NCBI GenBank assembly: GCA_947650285.1
Contig: CANTFL010000072.1
Span: 50,945 to 114,944 of the forward strand
Direction: 5' to 3'
From: Hyaloperonospora brassicae
Lineage: Eukaryota > Oomycota > Peronosporomycetes > Peronosporales > Peronosporaceae
Length of the DNA: 64,000 nt
A program made the position numbers and the translations under genes. The notes under the pieces were generated by a model. That model had not been told where the DNA came from. It searched no databases and saw only the letters and a program-made list of their open reading frames with translations. This document shows, in pieces, positions 1 to 10,172 of this stretch; the first letter of the stretch is position 1; each line of letters starts with the position of its first letter.

Positions 1-1433
1 ACCAATCGATAGCAGGTTTTTGCGCAGCCCTGGAATTACGTGCACGTCTTGCAACAGAATCTTGCTTTGATTTCCGTTGACATTGATCTCCATCACGATG
101 TTGCCACACGTGGAAGACCTGATGGTGCGACCATCTGCGATAGTCACGGACAGATTGCATGCGTACTCGTTTTGCAACGCAAATCCAGTACCGCATATGT
201 GGTGACTAGCGCCTGAGTCCAGCAACCATTCACGTTCATCCCTGCTGGATCTGAATGCCGCCCAGCATGATGCGTACTGACAGTCATTATCTTCTGTCTT
301 ATGGATCTCGCGAGTTGTCTCCACAACATTAGCTGAGCCTGTTGACCTTTTCTTCTTTTCCAGAAACTCGATCTTGAGTGGGCATGTTGAAGCAATATGA
401 CCCTCATCCTCACAGAAGAAACAGGCTCGCTTAGGATACTTCTTGGCTCCTCCTGCACTGTACGCATCACCAGATTCATGTCTTGACTTCCGCTGTTTCT
501 TCTCAAACTTCGGCTTGTCTCTTTCAGCACGCTCGTACAAATTCGTCGCCCCTTTTGGCTTACAGACGAAATTCTTTTCCGTTTCCTGTGATGAAGGTCA
601 GATATCGTATAGCTTTCTCGAGCTCGATACCGTACTCCAAGCTGTCTTGATCAAATCGCCAGCAAGCTTCTCTCCTCTGATGGACAAGAGTATGAGCAGA
701 AGTATTCAAGGATAATCTTGCTTGGATTTCCATCCATACGGCTCGCCACAGCTCTCATGTACTCAATATGAGATGTCCAAGTTGTGTTGGTTCTCTTGGG
801 CGCTTCAAGTAGCTTTCCCAGTTGAGACTGACTCAGCTTACAGCAAAATCAGTTCTTCATGGACCTGCAGACACTGTCGTAGTTGGCGGTAAGTCCTCGA
901 TCCGCGAGATACTTGAAATGGCCAAAGGCAGCACCGCGAAAGCACATCGCCATAGCGCTCAGTCGATGCTCTTCATTCCAGACTACGAGATCGAAGGTCT
1001 CGAGCGTATGTATTTGCACATCAAATTGGTACTTGAACGAGTCCCAATCTGCTCCAAGTCCTGAGTGTCGTTCTTCTCCGGTGAACTAAATGACCTTGAA
1101 GTCCTTCAACTTGGGTGTACCAACTGGACGGTATGCTGTAGACGATGTCGCCGGTGAGGTGGTGTGCATTGTCACTTTAGAGTCGGTTTGCCTCGATGCT
1201 TGGGCTTGTGCTCTCAACTCGCGAACCTCTTGTTGCAAGGTTGCAATGAGTTGCATCATATCCATATGAGCATATGGAGTCATCGGTGTCTGATTCTCGG
1301 ATGACGAAGATGGAAGTGGAGGCCCTCCATTTCCATCAGGTGTCCGAAACGATCCCATGTCTTCAAACTGGGTGGTGAGGTTTCTCGTTGGTGAGAAGAT
1401 GTCATCCCCTTCATGTTCCCCGCTTGGGCTCAT
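1..1433 (-). pseudogene. Ty1/Copia gag-pol, 5' part, truncated by the window edge
   Basis: This is the gag and start of pol of a Copia retrotransposon. Reading leftwards from an ATG at 1433, the N-terminal gag part is open to about 1086. The segment 545-1086 is broken. From about 545 to the window edge one frame is open again. That frame holds a CCHC zinc knuckle (CFFCEDEGHIASTC, about 378-420), which binds RNA in gag. It is followed by the aspartic protease motif LLDSGASHHICG, about 190-225, and by the Copia-typical stretch DVHVIPGLRKNLLSIG, which runs off the left edge. Integrase and reverse transcriptase must lie outside the window. The zinc knuckle placed just before a DSGAS protease followed by this integrase-proximal motif is diagnostic for Copia rather than Gypsy. 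The gag lesions suggest the copy is dead, although the protease frame is clean. Confidence 0.85.
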
Positions 1434-1540
1434 AACCTTTTCTCTGTTTACGACGCGTCCGCACTCTAGCTTTGTGCGCGCCGGAGTTCTTGAACTCAGC
1501 AGCCGACTCTTCGCTGCTGGATGTAGTAGTACTTGCGTAC

Positions 1541-1682
1541 TGTGAGGATAATTGTGAACTGAGAAATATATTGACGTATTAACCACTACCACTGACATGC
1601 ATTGTTTCCTCTCTAATGATCTTGCGTCTTCCCATGGACCTGGCATCATCATCGGCTACTACAACAATATATGTGGTTAACA
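1541..1682 (-). repeat. Possible short Copia 5' LTR
   Basis: On the minus strand this stretch begins TGTTAACC and ends CCTCACA, so it has the TG...CA ends expected of an LTR, and it sits about 110 bp upstream of the Copia gag start. I could not find a second LTR copy, because the element leaves the window, nor a convincing primer binding site. The boundary is therefore a guess. The stretch 1683-2100 beyond it shows nothing else I can name. Confidence 0.25.
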
Positions 1683-2165
1683 TTTACCTGGCGTGATCAT
1701 AAATCACGTAAAGAGTTATGCGACAGCAACGGTCGATCTGCAACACCACCATCAACGATGGGTGCGCTTCTAGGGGAGATATTACGGCGGGTTAGCGTTC
1801 CCTACGCCTTGCAGTCCCTTCGGTGATCGCACTCCTCGTCAAGGAAGGGGGATTCATCCCAATCGGTGTTGTTGCCTGGTCAATAGCATACCACAATCTC
1901 CTGGCTGTGTTAACAGCTATAGGGATCTCTGACCCTATAAAGTGCCACGGTTCGGCCGACAGCCTGATTTGTCGAACCGATACCTAGAATGTCTCTTTTA
2001 CTAGAGATTTGGCGGTGTAAGCCCCCAACCTAGCCATTAGAGATCTATTCAGTGCCTCAATGAAGCTCACTCACTCACTAGAACAGCTAATGTCTCACGC
2101 GCGGGAAGAAGGAGGTCGCGATCGATCGCAACTTTGGTCAGATCCGGAGCCCCTAGGCCTACAAG

Positions 2166-2456
2166 TTGAATGTGGTCGAAGTGGGCTGCAAGGGCCACGT
2201 CACGGCGTCGCTGGATCAAGTCGGCCGCGCGCACGCCGCGCACAACGACACGCTGTTCCGGCGCCTCCTGAAGAAATGTAATCCAGCGGACATGGACTCG
2301 GCCGTGCTTCTTACGGTCGTTCCGCGCACGCCACTTACGCCGTTTCGGTACATTGGCATCAAGTGGGTTGCAGTCAACCGCCGACATCCTTTGTCTCGCA
2401 TCGCAACTGTTGTGACACGTTCTCAACTTGAAGCTGTTGGAACATCTCAAATTTAG
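2166..2456 (+). pseudogene. START-like domain protein fragment
   Basis: One open frame of about 96 codons contains the pattern SAVLLTVVPRTPLTPFRYIG followed by IKW. This resembles the part of oomycete START-like lipid-binding domains where a conserved 'R-T-P-x-x-P-x-R-[FY]-x-G-[IV]-K-W' segment occurs. The preceding 45 residues (GHVTASLDQVGRAHAAHNDT...) fit the helix before it. An in-frame TAG lies just upstream at 2154. A different frame is open from 2060 to 2281, suggesting a frameshifted continuation of the N-terminal side. The C-terminal half of the domain is not recognisable after 2400, so this is a broken piece and not a gene. GC content is higher than in the surrounding DNA, consistent with host coding origin. 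The family call rests on pattern memory only. Confidence 0.45.
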
Positions 2457-3324
2457 TCACCGTTGGTCGAATCAAGGGACGTGGGCCACGGTAGATATTA
2501 GAACGGCGAGTCGACGGAGGGACGAGCCAACAAACGAAGGTGGCGGCTCGCAGGTTAGCTGCAACCGCAGGCATGAAAAGCTTAGTCAAAGAGTCGAAGC
2601 CCAAGGCAAGTCCTACACAGAGAGAGCTAAGCTAGGGAACATACATATCATTGTGTGTCAAGGGATATATATGTGGTGTTCTCCTCGTTGAATCAGGACC
2701 AACAATTGCTAGCTAGAAGTTTGACGCAACACAGGGATTGCAACAGCAACTACTGCTGCCTTGAGGTACAAGACAGGACTGTGGACGCGCTTGGCAACCA
2801 GACGTTTGTGCGCATCCTCAATTCGATTTGGAATTGTTTTATAGACGGACTGAATATATACTTCTTCATGTACTGCACCAATCGTATTGTCTTCGCTTTT
2901 TAAATCAAATGGCAAAATTGTAAATAAGGATGTGAAAAGCGAATTCGTACGTAAGTTTACACCAGGTATTGTTGTGGTTAAGCGTGTTTCTTCGTCCGTA
3001 CGTAAAAGAAAAGTTTAATGTATACGTCCTGTTACGTACAGTTTATCTTGTTCTGTTTCTAAAATGTAAGAAGCGCCTTATTTTTAATTTTTTGGCCAGC
3101 TTACTTATTTCAACCACCAAGAAGTCTCTTAGTCCTATCTACGCACGTGATCGGATCGAGAGCGACATCAGAAGAAGGTTTAATATACAATTTATCATCG
3201 ATTAGACGCGGCAAAGATATGACACCTTCAGCATCACAATTTTGAGCACCTTCGTTTTATCTAAAAAAACATTATCTCCCAATCCATGTTTTCGTGCGTC
3301 TTCTCAACCGATGACTTAGAAATA
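2457..3324. other. Gene-free AT-rich stretch
   Basis: Short open frames occur here but none resembles a known protein and none has supporting features. AT content rises sharply from about 2880. I see nothing functional. Confidence 0.5.
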
Positions 3325-5187
3325 ACGGGTTCTGCGTTATAATATACCATGTCCGAATATAATACCCTAACCATATTAACACAGTATTATACCGTGCCCA
3401 TTAGTATACCGTAAATTGTTATGGTAAAAAATCGTTTTAATCAATTATTGCTTTAGATGAATGGTTGGTAGCGGTTACTTAAAATAGCCCGTTCACCCTC
3501 CATACGTTTAAATCACTAGATATAAAGCTCTCTTCTCATTGAAGACCTTCATCCTCTAGTGCACACCATGGCACCCAGGCGCGTTTCCAAGACCAACATC
3601 GATAAGCGGGAAATGATCGAGTGGATCGAAGGTCCTGGTGGTGGGGTTCGTACGCGCGAATTGAAGAACTTTCAAGCGGAGCGAGGGTGGCAAGTGTCAG
3701 GGGCCCAGATTCGCTACTGGTGGAAGAACCGCGAAGCCATCACGAACTCCCCAGCGCTGCAGCTGCGTGTGACAGGTGGTGGTAGACACCCACGGCTTGG
3801 CGAGGTAGAGTATGTCATGTTTGACCAGATCAGTTTCCGAGATCTAAGAAGGAAAAGATGTCGCGTTAGTGGTTCAAGTATCCGCACGCGAAATTGCTTA
3901 AGATGAGCTGAACGACATTGACTCCTGCACAACGGACAAGTGGCTCGCTCACTTCATGACTCGCTATGTCCTCTCTCTCCGAAGGACGACCAGCCTCGCT
4001 GTACTAAGTGACGACGAGCTCACTGCGCGTGCCGTGCGATTTCTTACGTACCTCCAATTAAAGAAGAGCGACCTTAACCCCAGCGGCACACTCCTGATGG
4101 ATGAGACGGCAGTATTCTTTGGAGACCCGCGGCGCGACACTTTGGACTATACCGGCGCACGTCATGTCGTTTTGCGGTCGACAGGGTTGCTTCGATGCGG
4201 ATCACTGTTGCGCTTACCGTCACAGCAACGGGGACAAAGCTGCCACCTCTTTTGATCTATAAAGGCGCAAAAAAACCGATCCAAAAGAGAGGCGCGGTTT
4301 ACGTTGCGTATCAAAAGCGTGTCTGGATGAACAGTGAGCTTCTCATTAAGTGGATCGACTTGAACTTTCCAGCGCTTCTAAAATAATGCGACGGTAAAAA
4401 AGAGCGTGTGGGACTCGATGTGAGCGCATATAGCGAAGGACGTCAAGGCGAAGTGCATCAGCAAGAAAATCGATGTGATGCTTATTCCTGGAGGTATAAC
4501 GCCGTACATGCAGGCAGGCAGGGGCATCGAAATATTTAAGTCGTTTAAAGATTGTCTATCAAGCGTAATTGACGACTGGAAGAGATCTGATCGGGTGCAG
4601 TACGCCAAGAACGGAAATTCGCGGCCACCGAGCGTGGAGGAGGTGGAAGCGTGGGTTAGCGGTTCATGGAAAGCTGTCCCCAACGATGTTGTCCGCAAGT
4701 CAATTGCGGCATCTGGGTTCGCTGTAGACTACCGCGGCTGTCACATTGCCAAGCGCGACGTGTACGGTAGAATCTTTCTGAGTAAATGAGTGAGTGCTGA
4801 CGAAGATCCCCTGATGATGCAGATGGTGCTGATATTGAAAATGAGTTTGACGATCTAGTCGTTGAATAGGGGTTTTTCATTTTTGTGTTTGCAGCTCTTT
4901 CTTCTGTGCATTGCAATTAACCTGAAATAAAAGGACTTACGTGGCGGTTCCAAATCTATCCTATGGGGGTCCTATCTTTGTGATCGCTGATGGGTTTGCA
5001 CCCGGGATATTTGTGTAACTGACAGCTTGCTCCACCACTCCACCACTTCCGTCGTTTATTATCCGAGAGAAATTATTATTCAAGAAACGTGTGCATTTAT
5101 AGTGTACCCTGCCTAATTCAATACCTCTTTTAAAAATATGGATATAATAGGGGAATATAATACGGTATATTAATTGGCAGAACCCGT
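3325..5187 (+). mobile_element. pogo/Tigger-like DNA transposon with TIRs and TA duplications
   Basis: The left end ACGGGTTCTGC (3325-3335) is matched by the inverted right end GCAGAACCCGT (5177-5187). A second block close to each end also matches (AATATACC near 3341, and its complement near 5164). Each end is flanked by the dinucleotide TA (3323-3324 and 5188-5189), the target duplication used by the Tc1/mariner/pogo superfamily. The element is about 1.86 kb and carries one degraded transposase on the plus strand. Both termini and duplications are intact, so the boundaries are well supported even though the transposase is dead. Confidence 0.85.
3568..4869 (+). pseudogene. pogo-like DDE transposase, inactivated
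   Basis: This is the cut-and-paste transposase of the element. It begins MAPRRVSKTNIDKREMIEW, with a helix-turn-helix-like N terminus ending in the DNA-binding pattern QIRYWWKNRE. The DDE core follows in pieces. The first catalytic Asp is in LLMDETAVFFGD (about 4094-4130). The second is in VWDSM-stop-AHIAKDV (about 4408-4450), where a TGA interrupts the frame. The segment PGGITPYMQAG (about 4484-4516) and the tail WKAVPNDVVRKSIAASGF (about 4670-4724) are typical of pogo/Tigger and CENP-B-like DDE_1 proteins. An acidic C terminus ends at a TAG at 4867. There are at least two frameshifts (near 3900 and near 4180) plus the internal stop, so no active enzyme can be made. The ATG at 3568 was chosen because the downstream frame fits the family start. 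Confidence 0.85.
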
Positions 5188-5317
5188 TATAAGAGGCGGA
5201 TACGCAGCTATATTTAAGTTTATGCATTATATCACGCATCACCAAGTAAATATTCTTATGTGGTTATCATACTTGACAAAGGTAACAATGGACACAGCAA
5301 GCATGGTATGTCTTAAA

Positions 5318-5431
5318 CGTAAAGCTGAGGTAGGAATTGACTACTTACGGTGCGCGCCACCTACAATTGAAACTTTGTTTTCGGCGGCCAATATTCTAGA
5401 GGAAGTAATGTTATATTTGCCGTTATCTTAA
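5318..5431 (+). pseudogene. hAT-like transposase C-terminal scrap
   Basis: A short frame ends in LRCAPPTIETLFSAANILEE. This resembles the hAT dimerisation region, in which a 'P-P-T-x-x-x-E-R-x-F-S' motif is followed by hydrophobic residues. The match is short, the Arg of the ERxFS motif is missing, and about 20 residues seem to be lost before the final hydrophobic segment. Upstream codons of this open frame come from the right end of the pogo element, so that part is not coding. It could be a chance resemblance. Confidence 0.35.
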
Positions 5432-5654
5432 CTTTAAACGCCTACTTGACAGCCTTCATCGCACTGCACACAATCAGCACAACCTTGGATATTTTTCAAC
5501 ACCAACCAATGTATTAATCAGTCAACAATCTCCACCATGCCGCGCTTCAACAAATGGCTACCGCACCAGCAGGTTATAAAACCTTTTGCTGCGGGCGCGG
5601 TGGCAGATAAAATCAATGGGGTTTCAAGATCCAAAATGGTCTTATGGAGATACG

Positions 5655-5940
5655 ATCAATACAGCGGGTCACCGCATCATTTTACCATCGTTCCGTAGCG
5701 AACTGACGTTCATCAAAATGTTCTGGGGCATTCGAACTTGCCATGCTCGAAAAAGGAGAATCACGTTCATGTTACACGAGCTAATGGTACCTACAACGCT
5801 TGCATCTGTCTCCATCACTAGAATCCGCCGCCATGCTCAAAGACAGTTTTAATACATGGACGTATATCGCATACCTCAGACTAGAAAGACCGTCGACAAA
5901 TACGCCGAAAAGAAACGTATCAATCGCACTGTGAGGTTCT
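5655..5940 (+). pseudogene. Tc1/mariner-like DDE endonuclease C-terminal remnant
   Basis: The frame reads HRIILPSFRSELTFIKMFWG, a decayed form of the 'LP-x-[FY]-H-[CS]-E-L-N-x-I-E-x-x-W' motif that carries the last catalytic Glu in DDE_3-type transposases. Downstream, SVSITRIRRHAQRQF, one in-frame TAA, then YMDVYR and KYAEKKRINR match the C-terminal tail of these transposases in fungi and oomycetes. The region from 5440 to 5655 may hold more of the same protein but I cannot align it. The I-E to I-K change (FIKMFW) removes the catalytic Glu, so this is a fossil. Confidence 0.55.
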
Positions 5941-7739
5941 GCATTCAATTTTAAATAGATGTATCACTTTTAGCTACTGTTTATTATCGTACTTCGCAAC
6001 AGTTTTTGCAGCACGTGATGGGTTTTAATGCAATGAGATCAATGCCTGCGTCGGTTCATTGTATATAATGTAAATAAACTTAATACTGTTTAATGTGACG
6101 ACAGCTATCAATGCACTTTTATTAGTGCAAAAATAGTACTTGACACTTCTTTTCTACTAATTTATAAGGTTGTATGTCTTAAAGCTTAGAAAAATCAAGT
6201 AAATTAAATTTACGCATACATTTATTGGGCGGCCGTGTGTGGCTCCCGCAAGCTCAAAAATCAAAATTCTTCTAGCATTAGGGTTCTATAACGTGGCGAT
6301 AAATAAGTCAAAACAATAAAAACTTAATCAACGAAGGTTAATAGTATACGCCAGTCCTATATTGACGAAAGTTTGTATACAAAGAAGAATGGGGAGAGGA
6401 GCAGCGAGATGATAGATGTCGAAAAGTACTACAGATTATCGATGGAACACAATATATACATCAACAATGATATCATAACATCAATAGGATATTATAAAGA
6501 GGCATGACGCTGCAATTTGCAATTGTGTAAATGGTCACTTAACTATGGGTGAAAGAGTCTCCATGTAGCCTTCTTCTCAGCACCCGTTTGAGTCTATGTC
6601 CCCCGATGCCTTTTTTGTTGTTGCTGATATTCGTATAATCGTAGTCAAGAATGTCTTTTAGCCTCCAAAGCGCCATTCATCTAACACAGTACACAATATC
6701 CACTATTTAATAAAACGCCCTAGCACATACTGCAAACATACAGTTGTCGATGCAAACATAAGAACAAAGTTCAAAACCATTTGCGTCTTGCAATATTTTA
6801 TACTGATACATGTTATATCAATGGTAAAGCATGTACATATTCTATCTTTTCATTGTATAATTTTGTTGGTGACGTATGCAATTCGATTATCAGAGGAGTT
6901 TAACGTAAAAGTTAGTCGTTTGCAATGACTGCCAAGTAAATATACATGTACATAACAATAAAATTCTTGTCAAATCTGTCAGTACATATGCTGAGAGACT
7001 ACATTCTGGAATAAAGTTATAATGTTTGCTACATCATTGTATGGTCGCTGCATGTCTTCGCCATATCAACATCTTACATAATGTGCTCTAAGACACCAAA
7101 AATTCACGAATATTAGTGCAAATAAATACTTCTGTTATCGACACATGCGCGTGTCCAGTCAAAGTTGCCTGAAACGCGTCACTTTTCTCGATTTAATGAC
7201 AAGTCGAAATTTGAATACCATCGATCGCATAGTTTTATGATATCTTTTAAATAAAATTGTTACGTGGCTGCAATTGCGATGCAAAATACCACGATAAACG
7301 CGAATGAATATTTACATAAAAATTGTAGAATTTTGCTATGTCTTCCTTTATTTGCTCGATAAATTTATATTCCTGTATTAAATTAAGGGTTGAAAACTAA
7401 CTTTTAAGGGTAACTAGGCTGAATTTTTGACGGAATTTTTTTTGCCTTATAAGCATCCTTTACCGATAGTATTGGAGTAGTCAGAATTCCATATTTACAG
7501 CAAGGTCGCAATCGTGGCAGCAGTAATACAAGTCGATTTGTGGTAGAAGAAAAGGCTATAAGACGTATATATAATTTTTCTCCGTGAGCAAAGGACGCAT
7601 GAAATGATAGTAAAAGATAAGGAGTGTTTACCTTTATAGTTGATTTGCACATTGGACGCTCATTTTCAAAAGCACTGCGACTTGACCATGTAAATTTGAA
7701 TATGGCGTACACTTATTTCGCCCATAACCTTATACTATT
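5941..7739. other. AT-rich gene-free region
   Basis: About 1.8 kb of AT-rich DNA with stops in all frames. The longest open frame (7404-7712, minus) has low-complexity hydrophobic content and resembles nothing I know. I see no repeat, RNA gene or regulatory signal I can support. Confidence 0.6.
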
Positions 7740-8185
7740 TGTGACAAGGCACGCCCTTGTGTCAGATCAACATTAAGTAACGTGCGCCCGACGTCACGTA
7801 CACGTGGTTTGAGGAATGGCGACAAAGACAAAACAGAACCCGAAATGTCTGTCTTGAGGAAAAAGTAGAACTGATATTTAATATAGTTAAGCTTCTTGAT
7901 AAATCACCTTTCGTCTGAATCTAACTATATTAAACTACTATCTCCTATGTGGGTCTTCTGTCCACCACCCATTGCTCGCATCTAGCAGCGATTGTTGGTT
8001 AGTTTGTTTGATGTGCCGTGCACATCAAACAAAATTGGAGCACCCACGATTATAATCCTTGGGGGTGATATTCCGAAACATTACTTTCCTCGAGTAATTC
8101 AAATTAAATATTATCAAAATAGATAATATTCAAAAAAATTCGTAATCTATGTATCAGTTTTTATGTAACGGGCTACCATGTTATA
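7740..8185 (-). repeat. Solo or partial LTR related to family A
   Basis: The plus strand begins TGTGACAAGGCACGCCCTTG and ends near TGTAACGGGCTACCATGTTATA, which align with the two ends of the family A LTRs (TGCAACGGGGCACA... and ...GGGCTGCCCCGTTACA). The middle also aligns: GGAAAAAGTAGAACTG and CGCATCTAGCAGCGATTG have counterparts in the LTRs at 22,788 and 30,367. It is more diverged than those. No internal region adjoins it. Its last 140 bp (from about 8047) lie inside the left arm of the large inverted repeat. Confidence 0.7.
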
Positions 8186-8709
8186 CTATTCTCATGTGTC
8201 GTTTAATGGTTTCGCCCCACATGTCGATTTCAACGTACCTAATAATCAAATAAGATTTGAACTTACCTGTTACACGTCTTGCAGTCAAAGCTTTCATCAC
8301 CTATCGGATACAGCATACTGAACTTTTTTCATTCATTCCAAATTCTTCATCATCTTAATAGCGCATCTATCCCCATCATTATTAGGCGGCAATTACTTTT
8401 TTTAGATGCCATTATTCTAAAACCGTATCAGACAAGCTCGCCTGCATAATTTATTATGGAGATTTAATGGTACACATCCACCCTTTGATGCGTACACACC
8501 CACCTGAAATAGAGGCCCCTCCTATAGTACCGTAACCTCCCTAACAAGATAGTGCATACCTATTAATACAAAATTCCATGTAAATATTCTTTGCTTTGTG
8601 CACACCCCTCCATTATACAGGCCTCCTTTGTGTCAGCACACAGCCTTGCGTATGGACCCGCTCTCATTATCCGGCATCCCCCTATAAGAATCCCTATTTT
8701 TTCTACCTT
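8047..8709 (+). repeat. Left arm of a near-perfect inverted repeat
   Basis: This arm is the reverse complement of 9517-10170, with only a handful of differences in the roughly 400 bp I compared base by base. It begins inside the solo LTR, passes its end at 8185, and runs through about 520 bp of other DNA to TAAGAATCCCTATTTTTTC. Beyond 8709 the two sides no longer match. Long terminal inverted repeats are typical of MULE transposons, and a MULE fragment sits in the spacer. A palindromic duplication is the alternative. Confidence 0.85.
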
Positions 8710-9290
8710 TTCCTATAATCTAAATAGAGTTGAATCAAACCTAACAACGCTTGAAATGCAAGAAGCACTGAAGCTGGACGGCCGCGCTAGCTCTCGCGGC
8801 GAAAGCAAAGAGGCACAGCTTGTGACCTTAACACACATACACTCGTACGCACACATACACGTACACACGGTCCACGGCCTGCATAGGTGCGATCGCTGGT
8901 GACCATTAGGTGTTTTCATTAGCGGATGGCGCCGGATCGCTCATATTCACGTCGAGGCCACGCAGTTGCTCAACTCGGTTGCCAGAAAGCTTCAGCATCA
9001 GGTGCGTTTGTGCCTTTTAACCGTATTAAACCTAAGATAATGCATCTGATAACGCTCTTTCGACACATTACGTGTGCTAACACATTCTTTTTTGTCTAAC
9101 ACCTCAGCACACGCAGTATTTAATTCCTGTATCCAGTCAAGTGCTGCTGATAAATAGCCAAGTATTTCGTCGCAAGAAACTGGTAAAAGATAGGTACAAG
9201 ACAAAGGGTCAACAGAAGATTGACTAACTTGAAACAGTATGTAATGATGATAAAAATGACCATACTATTATTTACAGTGGTTGTGATTCT

Positions 9291-9482
9291 ATGGAAATTT
9301 TCCAGTGGTATTTTGCTGTTAGAAACAGAGAACACAACCACGAAGCAGCAGATGATGTATCTGCCTATCTTGCCGCACGAAAAATTAGTCTTCACAACAC
9401 CACAGCGATCGATGCCATGGCAAGAGCAGGTGCAGCACCCAAGGTCATCTTGGCAACAGTCAGATGTATGCATATTACATGA
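9291..9482 (+). pseudogene. MULE transposase N-terminal fragment
   Basis: The frame reads VRNREHNHEAADDVSAYLAA, then an Arg-Lys-rich step and AIDAMARAGAAPKVILATVR. The pattern 'HNH-x4-D-x-S-A/G-x-x-x-A-R' followed by 'M-x-x-A-G-x-A-P-x-x-I-L-x-x-[LV]-R' is characteristic of the N-terminal region of Mutator-like (MULE) transposases in oomycetes, upstream of the DDE domain. The fragment stops at 9482, about 35 bp before the right inverted arm. The catalytic domain is absent, so the element is a deletion derivative at best. The rest of the spacer (8710-9290) contains a CA-rich stretch near 8830-8870 and no other recognisable coding. Confidence 0.6.
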
Positions 9483-9516
9483 CATAAAAATCAGAATCAT
9501 CTATAAGTTAGGGAAA

Positions 9517-10170
9517 TTGGTGGAAAAAATAGGGATTCTTATAGGGGGATGCCGGATAATGAGAGCGGGTCCATACGCAAGGCTGTGTGCTGACACAAAG
9601 GAGGCCTGTATAATGGAGGGGTGTGCACAAAGCAAAGAATATTTACATGGAATTTTGTATTAATAGGTATGCACTATCTTGTTAGGGAGGTTACGGTACT
9701 ATAGGAGGGGCCTCTATTTCAGGTGGGTGTGTACGCATCAAAGGGTGGATGTGTACCATTAAATCTCCATAATAAATTTTGCAGGCGAGCTTGTCTGATA
9801 CGGTTTTAGAATAATGGCATCTAAAAAAAGTAATTGCCGCCTAATAATGATGGGGATAGATGCGCTATTAAGATGATGAAGAATTTGGAATGAATGAAAA
9901 AAGTTCAGTATGATGTATCCGATAGGTGATGAAAGCTTTGACTGCAAGACGTGTAACAGGTAAGTTCAAATCTTATTTGATTATTAGGTACGTTGAAATC
10001 GACATGTGGGGCGAAACATTAAACGACACATGAGAATAGTATAACAGGGTAGCCCGTTACATAAAAACTGATACATAGATTACGAATTTTTTTGAATATT
10101 ATCTATTTTGATAATATTTAATTTGAATTACTCGAGGAAAGTAATGTTTCGGAATATCACCCCCAAGGGT
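9517..10170 (-). repeat. Right arm of the inverted repeat
   Basis: This is the reverse complement of 8047-8709. The part from about 10,030 to 10,170 is an inverted copy of the last 140 bp of the solo LTR, including the TGTAACGGGCTACC end. The arm stops where the LTR of element B begins (about 10,173), so insertion of B probably removed or displaced the rest of a second LTR. Confidence 0.85.
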
Positions 10171-10172
10171 AA

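Noticed and set aside
144..530. 128-codon minus-strand ORF overlapping the Copia zinc knuckle
   Set aside because: It is a shadow frame. The neighbouring frame holds the zinc knuckle and protease motifs.
5941..7739. Several short ORFs as small genes
   Set aside because: AT-rich, no motif, no start context or conservation visible. They are within what random AT-rich DNA gives.
8047..10170. Simple explanation of the palindrome as ordinary MULE terminal repeats
   Set aside because: An LTR fragment lies at the same place in both arms, so conversion or duplication must also be involved. Kept as an open question.
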